From: a virus
DNA length: 64,000 nucleotides
Strand: one strand, 5' to 3'
Virus record (IMG/VR): IMGVR_UViG_3300044797_000098
Span: 1 to 64,000 of that record
The position numbers and the translations under genes are program-made. Under the pieces are notes generated by a model. It had not been told where the DNA came from and did not search any database. It was given only the letters and a program-made list of their open reading frames with translations. How positions within the stretch are numbered: the first letter of the stretch is position 1; each line of letters begins with the position of its first letter. Below, piece by piece: positions 15,000 through 23,089 of this stretch.

Positions 15000-15752
15000 T
15001 TACCTATTGAGCATTCTCGAATTGCCAGCACCAAGACTGGCACCAAGATGCACGGATTTGCCTTGTTGTTGTCCCATGCCGAATGCATTACGATCTACTT
15101 GGCATTGCGAATTAGTCTTCGAGACACGAAGACCAGAATGCATCTTGAACATTGCATCCGTTGCTTCTTTCTCGCGCGCATTGATCTTGACAATCGCAGT
15201 GCTACTGGCTTGTTGCTGAACCTCTGCGCGACTTGCACTCAACTGCATACGCACACCGGACACGAAACCAATGCAGTATGATTGCACGAACACACGTCCC
15301 TTACCCTTGGCTTCAATGGCAGAGAGACGAGTGCATTCAGCAGAAAGATACGCGAACATATAACGCGTTATGCCGATGTCAGACCGTCGTCCAACAAGAC
15401 GATAGCGAGACACTTTGCGTCCATTAGAATACACAGCATTGGTGTCGAGATCAACCTTCATATCAACGGTCGTATCATTCCACACTGCGCATCCATAATG
15501 AGAAGCAAGAGCCATAATAAGAGACGATTTCCATTGTGTGATTTTCCCTGTCTCGTAGATATAGCCATCATCTTCTTCGATGGGCTCGGACACATTCCCA
15601 TCGGTTCCTTCCAACTCCGCAGTCGAAAGACGATATTGATCCATCAACTTGTTCGCCATTGCAGCAGCAACTGCTGCTTCATTGGCATTAGAACTCTGGC
15701 TCAATGCCAGCAGTTTCTTGACCTTCTCAATCACAGCATTGATATCAGACAT
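15000..15752 (-). CDS. DUF2786-like protein (250 aa)
   Basis: The N-terminus (VIEKVKKLLALSQSSNANEA, then a second helix with LMDQYRLS) matches the DUF2786 pattern, common in phages and plasmids. A longer middle domain contains WKSSLIMALASHYGC and RRSDIGITRYMF. Function of the family is unknown. Confidence 0.75.
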   Translation of the reverse strand: MSDINAVIEKVKKLLALSQSSNANEAAVAAAMANKLMDQYRLSTAELEGTDGNVSEPIEEDDGYIYETGKITQWKSSLIMALASHYGCAVWNDTTVDMKVDLDTNAVYSNGRKVSRYRLVGRRSDIGITRYMFAYLSAECTRLSAIEAKGKGRVFVQSYCIGFVSGVRMQLSASRAEVQQQASSTAIVKINAREKEATDAMFKMHSGLRVSKTNSQCQVDRNAFGMGQQQGKSVHLGASLGAGNSRMLNR

Positions 15753-15754
15753 TA

Positions 15755-15978
15755 TTAATCTCCTATTTCAATATCATCGATCATATCGGTATCGGCTTGA
15801 ATATCCCACTGATTAAAATCCTCAACATCAAGCGCCTTCAAACCATTAAAAAAGGTTGAAGCGATCGATGCACTTCCAAGTTATTCAATGAACGCTCAAC
15901 CAACGAGCGGAATTGTTCTATCGTTAGGTTCTTGTTATTGCACGATACAGAGAACACAATCGGAACAGTAATCCGCAT
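15755..15978 (-). CDS. Small gene with a -1 frameshift at U UUU UUA
   Basis: From the ATG at 15978 (TAATG overlap with the previous gene) frame 0 ends after 46 residues. The -1 frame continues QPFL-NGLKALDVEDF... to 15755, giving 74 residues. The shift point (15847-15853) is a canonical slippery heptamer, T TTT TTA. It could be programmed frameshifting or a missing T in the homopolymer. Confidence 0.55.
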
Positions 15979-16139
15979 TACACGATTGTGTTGCGCAGTA
16001 AACCTACCTCTTGACCATTGTCATTCTCCCTTTGAATATGACACGCACTATATCCAATCACAACTCCACCAAGCAACGCAATCGCACAAGCGCATAGTGC
16101 GGTGCCGAGAGTGATTAGAGTTTCAAGTTGATTATACAT
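15978..16139 (-). CDS. Small membrane protein (53 aa)
   Basis: One hydrophobic Ala/Gly/Cys-rich helix (about 8-30) and a polar tail. Overlaps the next start (TAATG). Too short for a normal ORF cutoff but well packed. Confidence 0.5.
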   Translation of the reverse strand: MYNQLETLITLGTALCACAIALLGGVVIGYSACHIQRENDNGQEVGLLRNTIV

Positions 16140-16141
16140 TG

Positions 16142-16336
16142 TTAGTTCTTAAAATCCGGGCGTTTAATGAACAACACAATCGTCTCTTTGTTTCCGTGTT
16201 GTTCAAGCAGACTTTTCAGCCAACTCGACTTGAATGTTAGCACATGGCCATGAGACACGGTCGAACAAGCAACACCATTGCGATTAACAAGTTCCATCAT
16301 AAAATCCACGGCATCATTCTTCTTATCGTCGGACAT
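16142..16336 (-). CDS. Hypothetical protein (64 aa)
   Basis: The second ATG is preferred after GGAG. Short alpha/beta protein; no family recognised. Confidence 0.6.
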   Translation of the reverse strand: MSDDKKNDAVDFMMELVNRNGVACSTVSHGHVLTFKSSWLKSLLEQHGNKETIVLFIKRPDFKN

Positions 16337-16348
16337 TGACATTCTCCG

Positions 16349-16531
16349 TTATGAGATATTATGATTGGTCTTGGTGTAATTATACGATCCAATGTTGGAT
16401 GCATTCTTGTCTGCAATCGCAACGATTACTGCACGCGCAATCACAACAGAAACGGTATCGTTTTCCTTCTCTGCTTTCATTAGGACATTGAATGCGAGAC
16501 CGTATAATTCCTGATCTTTTGCTGACATCAT
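16349..16531 (-). CDS. Hypothetical helical protein (60 aa)
   Basis: GGGAG precedes the ATG, which overlaps the upstream stop (ATGA), suggesting coupling with the membrane protein gene upstream. Confidence 0.6.
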   Translation of the reverse strand: MMSAKDQELYGLAFNVLMKAEKENDTVSVVIARAVIVAIADKNASNIGSYNYTKTNHNIS

Positions 16532-16863
16532 TGCGATTTCTCCCGAAGACATTCCTCAACCTCTTCATTGGCAACTTTAACAAGATCGTGATCAACTTCG
16601 CTTACATCAACTCTCTTTCGAGTTATTGCTTCTTTTCGTTCTATTCGTTTTAGACCAGCATTCATTAGTTGCTCGCTTAATCCATTAAGCAGTGATAGCA
16701 TACATATCACAAGCGATACGGGCCATATAAAACATACTAATGACCAAGATGGATATCTCCTGTTATCATACTTCTGAAAAGTCTTGGGGTAAAAATACGC
16801 AGTTCCATAAAACATGCTAACCGCAATGCCAATATATGCTTCAATGTAATTCGCAATGCTCAT
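16528..16863 (-). CDS. Membrane protein with charged tail (111 aa)
   Basis: AGGAG precedes the ATG at 16863. Two hydrophobic segments (about 3-24 and 41-62) and a highly charged C-terminal helix. No family recognised. Confidence 0.65.
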   Translation of the reverse strand: MSIANYIEAYIGIAVSMFYGTAYFYPKTFQKYDNRRYPSWSLVCFIWPVSLVICMLSLLNGLSEQLMNAGLKRIERKEAITRKRVDVSEVDHDLVKVANEEVEECLREKSQ

Positions 16864-16932
16864 AGCCATCTCCTACTGCTTTGCTCAATACGACACCATA
16901 TCTCTATGATGTCGGGAAGAACAAGTCAATTA

Positions 16933-17145
16933 CTATTTGGAATTGCTTGGCTTACGCGCGTTCGTAAGACCTTCATTCGCCTTCGCGAGACCCGTCTGCA
17001 CACCGTCAAGCGCAACCGTGCTGGCGGTATCAACCTGCGTTCCAACGGTCTTATTGACCGACGCTTCCGTCTTTGCGTCCATCTTGCTATGGACAACGAG
17101 AGTAATAACTGCACCAACAACAACACCTGCAACAAACCTTAGCAT
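16933..17145 (-). CDS. Small membrane-anchored protein (70 aa)
   Basis: An N-terminal hydrophobic anchor (residues 3-19) followed by a polar, Thr/Ala/Asn-rich helix. A plausible minor membrane or periplasm-facing protein. Confidence 0.6.
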   Translation of the reverse strand: MLRFVAGVVVGAVITLVVHSKMDAKTEASVNKTVGTQVDTASTVALDGVQTGLAKANEGLTNARKPSNSK

Positions 17146-17173
17146 TGTGATATTCCTTTGTTAGATTGTTTGA

Positions 17174-17485
17174 TTACAAGGCGAAACCAGACAAGAACAC
17201 ATTCGTGATAGGATCACGATCCGTGATTGCTTCGCTTTTGTCTTCCCACTTATACTCGGCGAAGCAACCCTTATACTCCTCAAAACCTTCCTCGGCAATC
17301 TCACCACTCTCGTCAAGAGCAGTGTTGAGAAAACGAAGTCCATCATTCATCTCATCTACATTGATGAACTTGTCCTGCGCCTGATGCAGATACTCGAATT
17401 GCTTCGCAGAGATTTTGTCATTCGGAATGTAATAGAGTTCAGTGCGCTCGGGAATACATTCGAAGATCAATAGCGTGTATGACAT
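17174..17485 (-). CDS. Acidic hypothetical protein (103 aa)
   Basis: Soluble protein with an acidic middle (DESGEIAEEGFEE). No family recognised. One base before the next upstream gene's stop, so in the same transcript. Confidence 0.65.
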   Translation of the reverse strand: MSYTLLIFECIPERTELYYIPNDKISAKQFEYLHQAQDKFINVDEMNDGLRFLNTALDESGEIAEEGFEEYKGCFAEYKWEDKSEAITDRDPITNVFLSGFAL

Positions 17486-17701
17486 TTAGTTGCTCTCTTT
17501 CTTTGCAGATCGATAGTATGCACGCTTCGCATCAGGATGATACGAAACCTTATAGCACTTCTCACCGCGACGAGTAATGTGGAAAGGAAGACACTCGTAG
17601 CATTCAAGAGACGAACAATCCATCGAAACGATCACACATCCGTAATCGCGTGTGATTAGTTCGTTGATGATGATTGTTGGTTGAGGAATGATTTGGTTCA
17701 T
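17486..17701 (-). CDS. Hypothetical protein (71 aa)
   Basis: GGAG precedes the ATG. Cysteines cluster in DCSSLECYEC; basic C-terminus. No family recognised. Confidence 0.6.
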   Translation of the reverse strand: MNQIIPQPTIIINELITRDYGCVIVSMDCSSLECYECLPFHITRRGEKCYKVSYHPDAKRAYYRSAKKESN

Positions 17702-17844
17702 TACGAACTCCGTTTTGCTTTTATCAGATATATCGCAAGACTACCGCACATTGCGGATATACACAACTCACACACCTGATTAAAACGAGACATTGGCACG
17801 AACAAGAAAAGCGCAAGTGCTTCAATGGAAGCGAACGCGTTCAA
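17701..17844 (-). CDS. Possible tiny membrane protein (47 aa)
   Basis: Two hydrophobic stretches in a frame ending by TAATG overlap with the next gene. The only usable start is a TTG; GAGGAG lies upstream near 17860 without a standard start codon behind it. Weak support. Confidence 0.35.
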   Translation of the reverse strand: MNAFASIEALALFLFVPMSRFNQVCELCISAMCGSLAIYLIKAKRSS

Positions 17845-17870
17845 GGCAATAACGATTTTGGCTCCTCGGC

Positions 17871-18098
17871 TCAGGATACATCTCCATTCGTCTTCGTAAT
17901 ATATGCACGAAGAGCGCTAACACCAGCATCATTCGTTGTTAACAATTCGCCTTCTGCATCGATTGTCTTTGTGATTAGACCATCAGCAATCAGATCATTA
18001 GCCCACATGTTTTCATTACTAGACAAGTCGCATTCAACCGAATGTTTGAGACATCGCAACAAGACAACGGCTTCTTGCTCATTGATATTACGTGGCAT
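17871..18098 (-). CDS. Hypothetical helical protein (75 aa)
   Basis: The ATG at 18098 follows AAGGA and overlaps the end of the upstream gene. Pattern of two helices and LITK/ALRAYI resembles a small winged-helix-like fold; not certain. Confidence 0.55.
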   Translation of the reverse strand: MPRNINEQEAVVLLRCLKHSVECDLSSNENMWANDLIADGLITKTIDAEGELLTTNDAGVSALRAYITKTNGDVS

Positions 18099-18384
18099 TG
18101 GTCGCATCCTTCTTCGCTCTGAATGCCTTAGCATCATCCGCAATCTTCGTCAAGCCACGAGCCTGAATGATCTTGCGAAGAGACTTTGCGGTGTCGGCAA
18201 CATCTTTGGCATACTTCACGAGCGTATCCATGTCTTCCATAAGGGAAGGAGTAGCATCAAGACCAGGTGCGCCAAGGATACCATTAACATCCTTAATACG
18301 CTCCAATGCTTTGTGCAACTTGGGGCGTTCGCCTTGGCATAAGGAAACGAACTCTTGTTTTTCGAGACGAGTTTGTGCTGGCAT
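18088..18384 (-). CDS. Hypothetical helical protein (98 aa)
   Basis: AGGAG precedes the ATG. Lysine-rich helices, no cysteines. First gene after the 18.4 kb promoter region and coupled to the next gene. Confidence 0.65.
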   Translation of the reverse strand: MPAQTRLEKQEFVSLCQGERPKLHKALERIKDVNGILGAPGLDATPSLMEDMDTLVKYAKDVADTAKSLRKIIQARGLTKIADDAKAFRAKKDATNAT

Positions 18385-18443
18385 TGTTTTTTGCTCCTAT
18401 TGAATTGTTATAGATTGGGTATGTGGGCTTGGTGCCCAGCATC

Positions 18444-18472
18444 GTTGTAGCAGTCGCGGGCGCAACGGTCAA
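18444..18472 (-). promoter_or_regulatory. Probable promoter upstream of 18088-18384
   Basis: TTGACC and TACAAC with 17-nt spacing on the minus strand, about 55 nt before the start codon. Confidence 0.45.
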
Positions 18473-18801
18473 GGACGTGAGCGCATTATGGTGGGACGGT
18501 GTAGGTCGGGAGGCAATGTTCCCGCTCCTATACAATTCTATAATTAGGCTTCACGCCATCTACCTTGTCGGAGGTCGTCCTACCGTGATTGAATTGTTAT
18601 AGAATGGATTGGAATATAACGCACCCAATCTTATTTATGATCTTATTCAGGGGGTTGCGCTATATTATTTCTATCAATAAGATTTCATCTGGGGAAAGGA
18701 AACCACGAGACCCAGAATGGGTATCGGGGAAGGATAGGGTCTTAACACTTGTTAACGTTAAGACAACGTTAAGTTAAAGACCATTCTTCCGACATAGAGT
18801 T
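18473..18801. other. Intergenic region between opposed genes
   Basis: No gene seen. It separates the minus-strand run from the plus-strand nuclease-like gene. ATTGAATTGTTATAGA is repeated near 18390 and 18589. Close to the plus-strand start, CTTAAC..GTTAAC and two direct AACGTTAAG copies (about 18749-18773) look like repressor sites. Confidence 0.4.
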
Positions 18802-19134
18802 ATGAGATACAATAAGCCTCCTATCCCTAAGGAAGCATTGGTAGTTTTCGAGTTATGTTATGCATTACGATCCAATAACATTCAATTCGATCTTGAATAC
18901 TCAGATCGAGTTGTTGATTGGAATGTAGGAAACCATAAGGTAAGATTTGATATCGTCATAATCAAAAACGATACAATCGTTTGCATAATTGAATGTAAGC
19001 GTATTAAACAACTCACATCAGGAAGAAACAATCAGATCGTTAAGTATTCAACCTTTGGTGTTCCGGTGTTGTTGTGTAGGGGGATGAATGACATTCCTGC
19101 TACGGTTGCGAAGGTTCAATCATACCTTCGTTAG
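18802..19134 (+). CDS. PD-(D/E)XK nuclease-like protein (110 aa)
   Basis: The core FDIVII..DTIVCIIECKRIK has the D-(x)n-ExK spacing of PD-(D/E)XK nucleases of the VRR-Nuc/recombination-endonuclease type, followed by a QIVKYSTFGVPVLLC strand-helix typical of the fold. It is one of the few plus-strand genes in the left half and has its own repeat-rich upstream region, so it is probably regulated separately. Function is inferred from the motif. Confidence 0.65.
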   Translation: MRYNKPPIPKEALVVFELCYALRSNNIQFDLEYSDRVVDWNVGNHKVRFDIVIIKNDTIVCIIECKRIKQLTSGRNNQIVKYSTFGVPVLLCRGMNDIPATVAKVQSYLR

Positions 19135-19220
19135 TCCATCTTTGCTGCCATTGCGTCTTCGGGGCTTTCATACACCCAGCCTCCAACCCAATCCTCATAC
19201 ACCAATCGAATTATACTCAT
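19131..19220 (-). CDS. Tiny hypothetical protein (29 aa)
   Basis: Aromatic, acidic peptide (EDWVGGWVYESPEDA) whose start lies within the previous gene. It converges on the end of the nuclease-like gene. Confidence 0.4.
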   Translation of the reverse strand: MSIIRLVYEDWVGGWVYESPEDAMAAKMD

Positions 19221-19368
19221 CACCGGAGTCAATTTGTTCCCCGTCAAGAACCCTATCAACCAGAGCATCAAGTTTGACTGCTACGCTTTGTAGGTCTTCG
19301 GACAATCTCATTGCTTGTTGCACTTTGACTTGCAAGTTGCATCCCTGTTCGTAAGTTAGTTCACTCAT
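19195..19368 (-). CDS. Small helical protein (57 aa)
   Basis: Starts MSELTYEQG, overlapping the upstream stop (ATGA). Helical, acidic; no family recognised. Confidence 0.5.
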   Translation of the reverse strand: MSELTYEQGCNLQVKVQQAMRLSEDLQSVAVKLDALVDRVLDGEQIDSGDEYNSIGV

Positions 19369-19583
19369 TCGTCGATTTCCTCACCTTCTGGCACGAGTTC
19401 AATCAATCCCATAATCAATGCTTGCTCTGCACCGACAACGGTATCGTTTTCGCATCCTTCACAATGGCATTCTTCGGCGTCCGGTTCAACCTCATGCATT
19501 GTAAAATCACAACACTCTGTGCAGAACCCCATATAGTTCTCGGTCGCATACACATACTCATCTTCGGTAATCTGCGTGGTCAT
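19365..19583 (-). CDS. Acidic zinc-ribbon protein (72 aa)
   Basis: CTECC and CHCEGC pairs and a strongly acidic composition. Overlaps both neighbours by an ATGA-type junction. Confidence 0.65.
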   Translation of the reverse strand: MTTQITEDEYVYATENYMGFCTECCDFTMHEVEPDAEECHCEGCENDTVVGAEQALIMGLIELVPEGEEIDE

Positions 19584-19870
19584 TATACCCTCTCCTGAAC
19601 CTCATAGTTCCATTGATGTGCAAGAGCCATAGCAGCCGTGCGTGCGCTTGCAATATCACAACACTTCTCAACCGTCAATCGTGTCGGGTTCAATCCAACA
19701 CCAATCGCTTTGGCATCGTGAAAGATTGACACGTAGTATGTGTGTCCGGTATTATTCTCTGGGAGCCAATTAACAACAATGCCCCCTCCGCTTCGCAATG
19801 AAACGGCATCCTTCACTCTGCTGGCAAAACGGATGATACCCTCGTTTTGCCTATCATTCGTCATCTTCAT
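19583..19870 (-). CDS. Hypothetical protein (95 aa)
   Basis: Start at the ATG behind GAGG; overlaps the acidic end of the upstream gene. GGGIVVNWLPEN suggests a beta core. No family recognised. Confidence 0.55.
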   Translation of the reverse strand: MKMTNDRQNEGIIRFASRVKDAVSLRSGGGIVVNWLPENNTGHTYYVSIFHDAKAIGVGLNPTRLTVEKCCDIASARTAAMALAHQWNYEVQERV

Positions 19871-20138
19871 TGTTGTCATCCTCAACGAACTCAACATCGG
19901 GGAAGTATGTGATGTCTCCTTTGCCGAGACTATCCGTCTTGGCGTTCAGGAAACAACTTGCAACCTCATCCGCTGCATTAATGTCGACATCATACGTCGA
20001 TGCAATTAGATCTGCTCCAATTTCTTGGAGAGAGCCTTCGATCATTAGGCAATACTGATTGCCCATTCCTCGTCCGCAATACGAACGACAATGGTATCCG
20101 GCGTCCTGCAAAATCTCTTGAATGATATGCTTATCCAT
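19854..20138 (-). CDS. Hypothetical protein with IEGSLQEIGADL repeat
   Basis: 94 residues. The segment encoded at about 20007-20043 (IEGSLQEIGADL) is also found, in the same frame, in the unrelated membrane protein at 20483-20704. Tail is very acidic. Confidence 0.6.
   Translation of the reverse strand: MDKHIIQEILQDAGYHCRSYCGRGMGNQYCLMIEGSLQEIGADLIASTYDVDINAADEVASCFLNAKTDSLGKGDITYFPDVEFVEDDNNEDDE
20007..20043. repeat. 37-nt hairpin repeat, copy 1
   Basis: Contains GCTCCAATTTCTTGGAG (CTCCAA/TTGGAG stem) and a CCTTCGAT tail. An identical stretch is at 20638-20674, in the same reading frame of another gene. Confidence 0.8.
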
Positions 20139-20141
20139 TGT

Positions 20142-20225
20142 TCATCCTAACCTTTCGAAGGTTTGACTATCATACTTCTCAACGAAGTTGTTTCCTCGTT
20201 CTGACTTGTCAATCAGTTGGTGCAT
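20142..20225 (-). CDS. Tiny hypothetical protein (27 aa)
   Basis: A charged peptide ORF between two small genes, starting right at the end of the previous one. Weakly supported. Confidence 0.35.
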   Translation of the reverse strand: MHQLIDKSERGNNFVEKYDSQTFERLG

Positions 20226-20226
20226 C

Positions 20227-20298
20227 TCAATCTTCGAAGTATTTGATTAGGAAGATTACATCAGCCACTACAACTGAGAAAACTGATTTCGGTTTCAT
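20227..20298 (-). CDS. Tiny hydrophobic protein (23 aa)
   Basis: Starts MKPKSVFSVV with a single hydrophobic segment and overlaps the upstream stop (ATGA). Weakly supported. Confidence 0.35.
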   Translation of the reverse strand: MKPKSVFSVVVADVIFLIKYFED

Positions 20299-20478
20299 CT
20301 CTTATCAATCACAACGAATGCTTTTCCGAAGCCATCAATGAACTCACCATCGTCATTGACACTTGTTTGCGTGTGATCATGCAATTGCCAATCAACGGCA
20401 TTGCACAAAAACTCATCTGCTTTCCCGCGTCCTTCTTGACGAACAAGTATAGTGCAACAAGACTTCGATGAGTGTCAT
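20295..20478 (-). pseudogene. Frame-broken small gene
   Basis: From the ATG at 20478 frame 0 stops early. The +1 frame gives a sensible protein (SCCTILVRQEGRGKADEFLCN...AFVVIDKR) ending at 20295 but without a start. Removing one base near 20465 joins them into about 60 residues. Confidence 0.45.
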
Positions 20479-20482
20479 TGTT

Positions 20483-20704
20483 TCAATCCTTCCACCCAAC
20501 AACGATCACATTGAACACCAATGTGATGACACCAATTGCAATGTAAAATCCTCCGAGGATATTCAAGTGCGTCGTGTGTGGAGGCGGGATGATAAAAATC
20601 AGCAGCCCAAACGTTATTGAGAGTAATCCCAATACCATTAGATCTGCTCCAATTTCTTGGAGAGAGCCTTCGATAATCATTGAAAACGCAATCCATTTAG
20701 TCAT
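20483..20704 (-). CDS. Small membrane protein with repeat insert (73 aa)
   Basis: Two or three hydrophobic segments, interrupted at residues 10-22 by the IEGSLQEIGADL repeat (20638-20674). Confidence 0.6.
   Translation of the reverse strand: MTKWIAFSMIIEGSLQEIGADLMVLGLLSITFGLLIFIIPPPHTTHLNILGGFYIAIGVITLVFNVIVVGWKD
20638..20674. repeat. 37-nt hairpin repeat, copy 2
   Basis: Same as 20007-20043. Confidence 0.8.
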
Positions 20705-20922
20705 TAGAAACTCCTATGGTAATCGTAATAGGTTCCGATACGCCCTTCCGTTGGCGTGTATTCGTGTGGGAGCACCACTGTATCACCTTCCTGCGAACGC
20801 GCAACAACAATCGCGTCGTCCTCGGAAGAAAACACAATGGCATGGTTTATGCTTCCCACCGCAAGTCCTTGGAAGTTAAGGAACTCATTGGTGAGTTTCA
20901 GTTGAACAACATAGCCCTTCAT
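20704..20922 (-). CDS. Hypothetical protein (72 aa), MKGYVV type
   Basis: The ATG at 20922 follows AAGGAG. It opens MKGYVVQLKL and has a beta-rich body; the 30544-30729 protein opens MKGFVIK, so the two may be related. Confidence 0.6.
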   Translation of the reverse strand: MKGYVVQLKLTNEFLNFQGLAVGSINHAIVFSSEDDAIVVARSQEGDTVVLPHEYTPTEGRIGTYYDYHRSF

Positions 20923-21097
20923 AGCAACTCCTTTTGAGTGGATGTGTGAGGATGAGAGCAAGACGAGCATAGCAATAACATAGGATTGCTATTAGGATAG
21001 TGGAAAACGCATTGCAGGTTGCTGTGTATAGCACATATATGATGACACATATCTTGGCGATACGATGCATCTGTATATAGCGTTGTAGGTCTGTCAT
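20885..21097 (-). CDS. Membrane protein (70 aa), low support
   Basis: A long hydrophobic Ile/Leu/Cys/Tyr-rich segment after MTDLQRYIQMH. It overlaps the next gene by 38 nt, and the start is uncertain. Confidence 0.4.
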   Translation of the reverse strand: MTDLQRYIQMHRIAKICVIIYVLYTATCNAFSTILIAILCYCYARLALILTHPLKRSCYEGLCCSTETHQ

Positions 21098-21708
21098 AGT
21101 TTGCTTTGACACCACCAGCAGTGGGTAATGGTAGGAGAGCAATCGTTCATCTTACCGCAAGTTGGATTTTTGCAAGGTGCTTCCAACGATCGCTTTGAGA
21201 TACCGTATTGCTTTTCTTGCTCCATCATCTCACCAAGTTTAAGCGTTTGATTGAGATTGTTTTGCGCGATTGCTTTATTGATATTATTGATTAGTGTGTT
21301 TTGCCAATTAGTTGGTGTCGGTGCAGCAACCGGAATTACTGGTTGCGTCGGTGCATTAGCAGCACCAGTGGCACCCATTGGCTGACTAACATGCACACAA
21401 GCAATCTCGATATTCCCATGCACCCAGCAATACCAGTCATAGTAATCAACATCCTTCGAGAATGAAGATTGAGCAAGTTGTGCTGCACCAACATACTTGT
21501 ATCCGGGCGATGAAAACATCTTGGATGGCGTAATCGTTCCTGTCCAAGCAAGCAACCAATCTGCATTCGTTCCCGTATGAACATACACTCCGACAACCTT
21601 GGATCGTAGAGTGAAGTTCTGAACCGTCATGCTGATATCACGATTGGCGTAGAGATAGATATCAATCTCGGAACCAAGCATCGGGCAATGAGAGTTTAGA
21701 GTTGCCAT
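21094..21708 (-). CDS. Hypothetical protein with C-terminal zinc ribbon (204 aa)
   Basis: Beta-rich N-terminal domain, Pro/Ala-rich linker (about 115-135), helical segment and a C-terminal CKNPTC...CWWC zinc ribbon. Such ribbons suit self-assembly or cargo targeting. No family recognised. Confidence 0.7.
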   Translation of the reverse strand: MATLNSHCPMLGSEIDIYLYANRDISMTVQNFTLRSKVVGVYVHTGTNADWLLAWTGTITPSKMFSSPGYKYVGAAQLAQSSFSKDVDYYDWYCWVHGNIEIACVHVSQPMGATGAANAPTQPVIPVAAPTPTNWQNTLINNINKAIAQNNLNQTLKLGEMMEQEKQYGISKRSLEAPCKNPTCGKMNDCSPTITHCWWCQSKL

Positions 21709-21723
21709 CGTTGTTATCCTTGT

Positions 21724-21897
21724 TTAGTTGAGATGATCGACGATCTGTTCAACCATATATCCGAATGGTTTGATCGGAAGGGTTTCGCACACCGCATCAT
21801 ACATCGCAAGAGCCTCTTGGAATGATTTCGCAGTGAAGACGTATTCCTTACCTTGGCAGACGCGAACGGTGAGTTTGTGAGTGTCTTTGGTGTTCAT
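21724..21897 (-). CDS. Small protein (57 aa)
   Basis: AAAGGA precedes the ATG at 21897. VTVR..GKEYVFTAKSFQEALAMYD suggests a small alpha/beta fold. Overlaps the end of the upstream peptidase gene. Confidence 0.6.
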   Translation of the reverse strand: MNTKDTHKLTVRVCQGKEYVFTAKSFQEALAMYDAVCETLPIKPFGYMVEQIVDHLN

Positions 21898-22277
21898 TTT
21901 CGTTCCTTTGTCTTTCCTGATCTTGTGTGAATAAAATCCGTGTAATTGTAATTGGAATACCAATGTGTATATGTATACGCTTTATACGTTCCACCGATTG
22001 AAACTACTGCGCGTCTCCATTCTTTTCCGTGATGATCAGCATTAGGATCAATTAGTAAGTGTGCTGCCTCATGGAGTAATGTGAGACGCTCTTTCAATAT
22101 GCCTTTGCGATCCAAGCATATCCATCCCTTGTATTCATCAGTATAAGTGTGAGCGTGTGCTGCACCATCAATCGTGTCAGTTTGATCTATACATCCACCT
22201 GCACATATACCAACAACCTCTTTGATATTGCGAAGACACGGAGGAAACTCCGATCTCCTTCTGATTATGAAACGCAT
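21894..22277 (-). CDS. SprT-like zinc metallopeptidase (127 aa)
   Basis: LLHEAAH (HExxH) followed 11 residues later by HHGKEW matches the SprT/WLM-type metallopeptidase site, with the second histidine as third zinc ligand. Phage homologues are common, but the target is unknown. Lies next to the lysis-like genes. Confidence 0.75.
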   Translation of the reverse strand: MRFIIRRRSEFPPCLRNIKEVVGICAGGCIDQTDTIDGAAHAHTYTDEYKGWICLDRKGILKERLTLLHEAAHLLIDPNADHHGKEWRRAVVSIGGTYKAYTYTHWYSNYNYTDFIHTRSGKTKERK

Positions 22278-22279
22278 TG

Positions 22280-22774
22280 TTAGTTGTAGATTGCCTTGCA
22301 GGTTTTGATATCATCATTGCCCGCTACAACATTAGCAAGGCAATTACGATATCGCTCTCTCAATGTTGACTTCTTTGTAGGTCGGCAGAACGATGCTTTA
22401 CTACCACACTGACCTAAATAACACGAACCGTATTCACTCATCGTCGGCTTACGTCCAAGATGCTTCTCGCACATTGAAACGACTCCCTTGATTACATGCG
22501 CGCCCGCTTGGATATTCACAACGGGATTGAATAGCCACTCTGCTTTCCCTTTGAAGTATCGAGCGCGCACTTGCATCAGCCCAAAATCCTCACGATCAAA
22601 AGACTTGACATAAGGTCTAAATCTGCTTTCGTGTTCGATGATTGCAACGAAGTCAAGAGGATTGACTCCGGCAACTACCGCTTGTTGATCAATGCTCTGA
22701 GCATATTGTTGCAGGGTTCCTGCCGACATATTTGGATGTGATAGCTGAATAGCAATCAATATCTCTTGAAGCAT
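22280..22774 (-). CDS. Lytic transglycosylase (SLT-like, 164 aa)
   Basis: IIEHESRFRPYV contains the catalytic glutamate context of SLT-type lytic transglycosylases; EDFGLMQV and NPVVNIQAGAHVI match their conserved motifs. It cleaves peptidoglycan glycan strands, either in lysis or in DNA injection. No signal peptide, so export would need a holin, or it is virion-bound. Confidence 0.85.
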   Translation of the reverse strand: MLQEILIAIQLSHPNMSAGTLQQYAQSIDQQAVVAGVNPLDFVAIIEHESRFRPYVKSFDREDFGLMQVRARYFKGKAEWLFNPVVNIQAGAHVIKGVVSMCEKHLGRKPTMSEYGSCYLGQCGSKASFCRPTKKSTLRERYRNCLANVVAGNDDIKTCKAIYN

Positions 22775-22829
22775 TGTCTTTCTCCTATTGGTTTATGTAA
22801 TGGTATCTAATACCTTAGACCGACTTCTA

Positions 22830-23063
22830 TCAGAGACCAGCAGGGTTATACGGCTTTACAAGAATCGAAGTGCCAGGTTTGTAATACGGACTCCAATTGT
22901 AGTGCGTCCGTCCCACGCGCAACTTATCATTGATCTCCTGCTTGTCAAGCGATTTCTCAATCGTCGCATTCAGATTGCTGTTATGAACGTCGCTTGCACG
23001 CATCGGCGTGGATGCGCAGCCAGTTGCGGACACGAGAATACACATAACGATGATGGTCTTCAT
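22830..23063 (-). CDS. Small lipoprotein, possible outer spanin (77 aa)
   Basis: A signal sequence ending VSATGC-AS looks like a lipobox. Short, polar, with a Pro/Tyr-rich tail, beside a transglycosylase and a membrane protein: an arrangement seen in lysis cassettes. Spanin role is inference. Confidence 0.55.
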   Translation of the reverse strand: MKTIIVMCILVSATGCASTPMRASDVHNSNLNATIEKSLDKQEINDKLRVGRTHYNWSPYYKPGTSILVKPYNPAGL

Positions 23064-23089
23064 TTGATTTGTCTTTCAGTATGAGAGGT

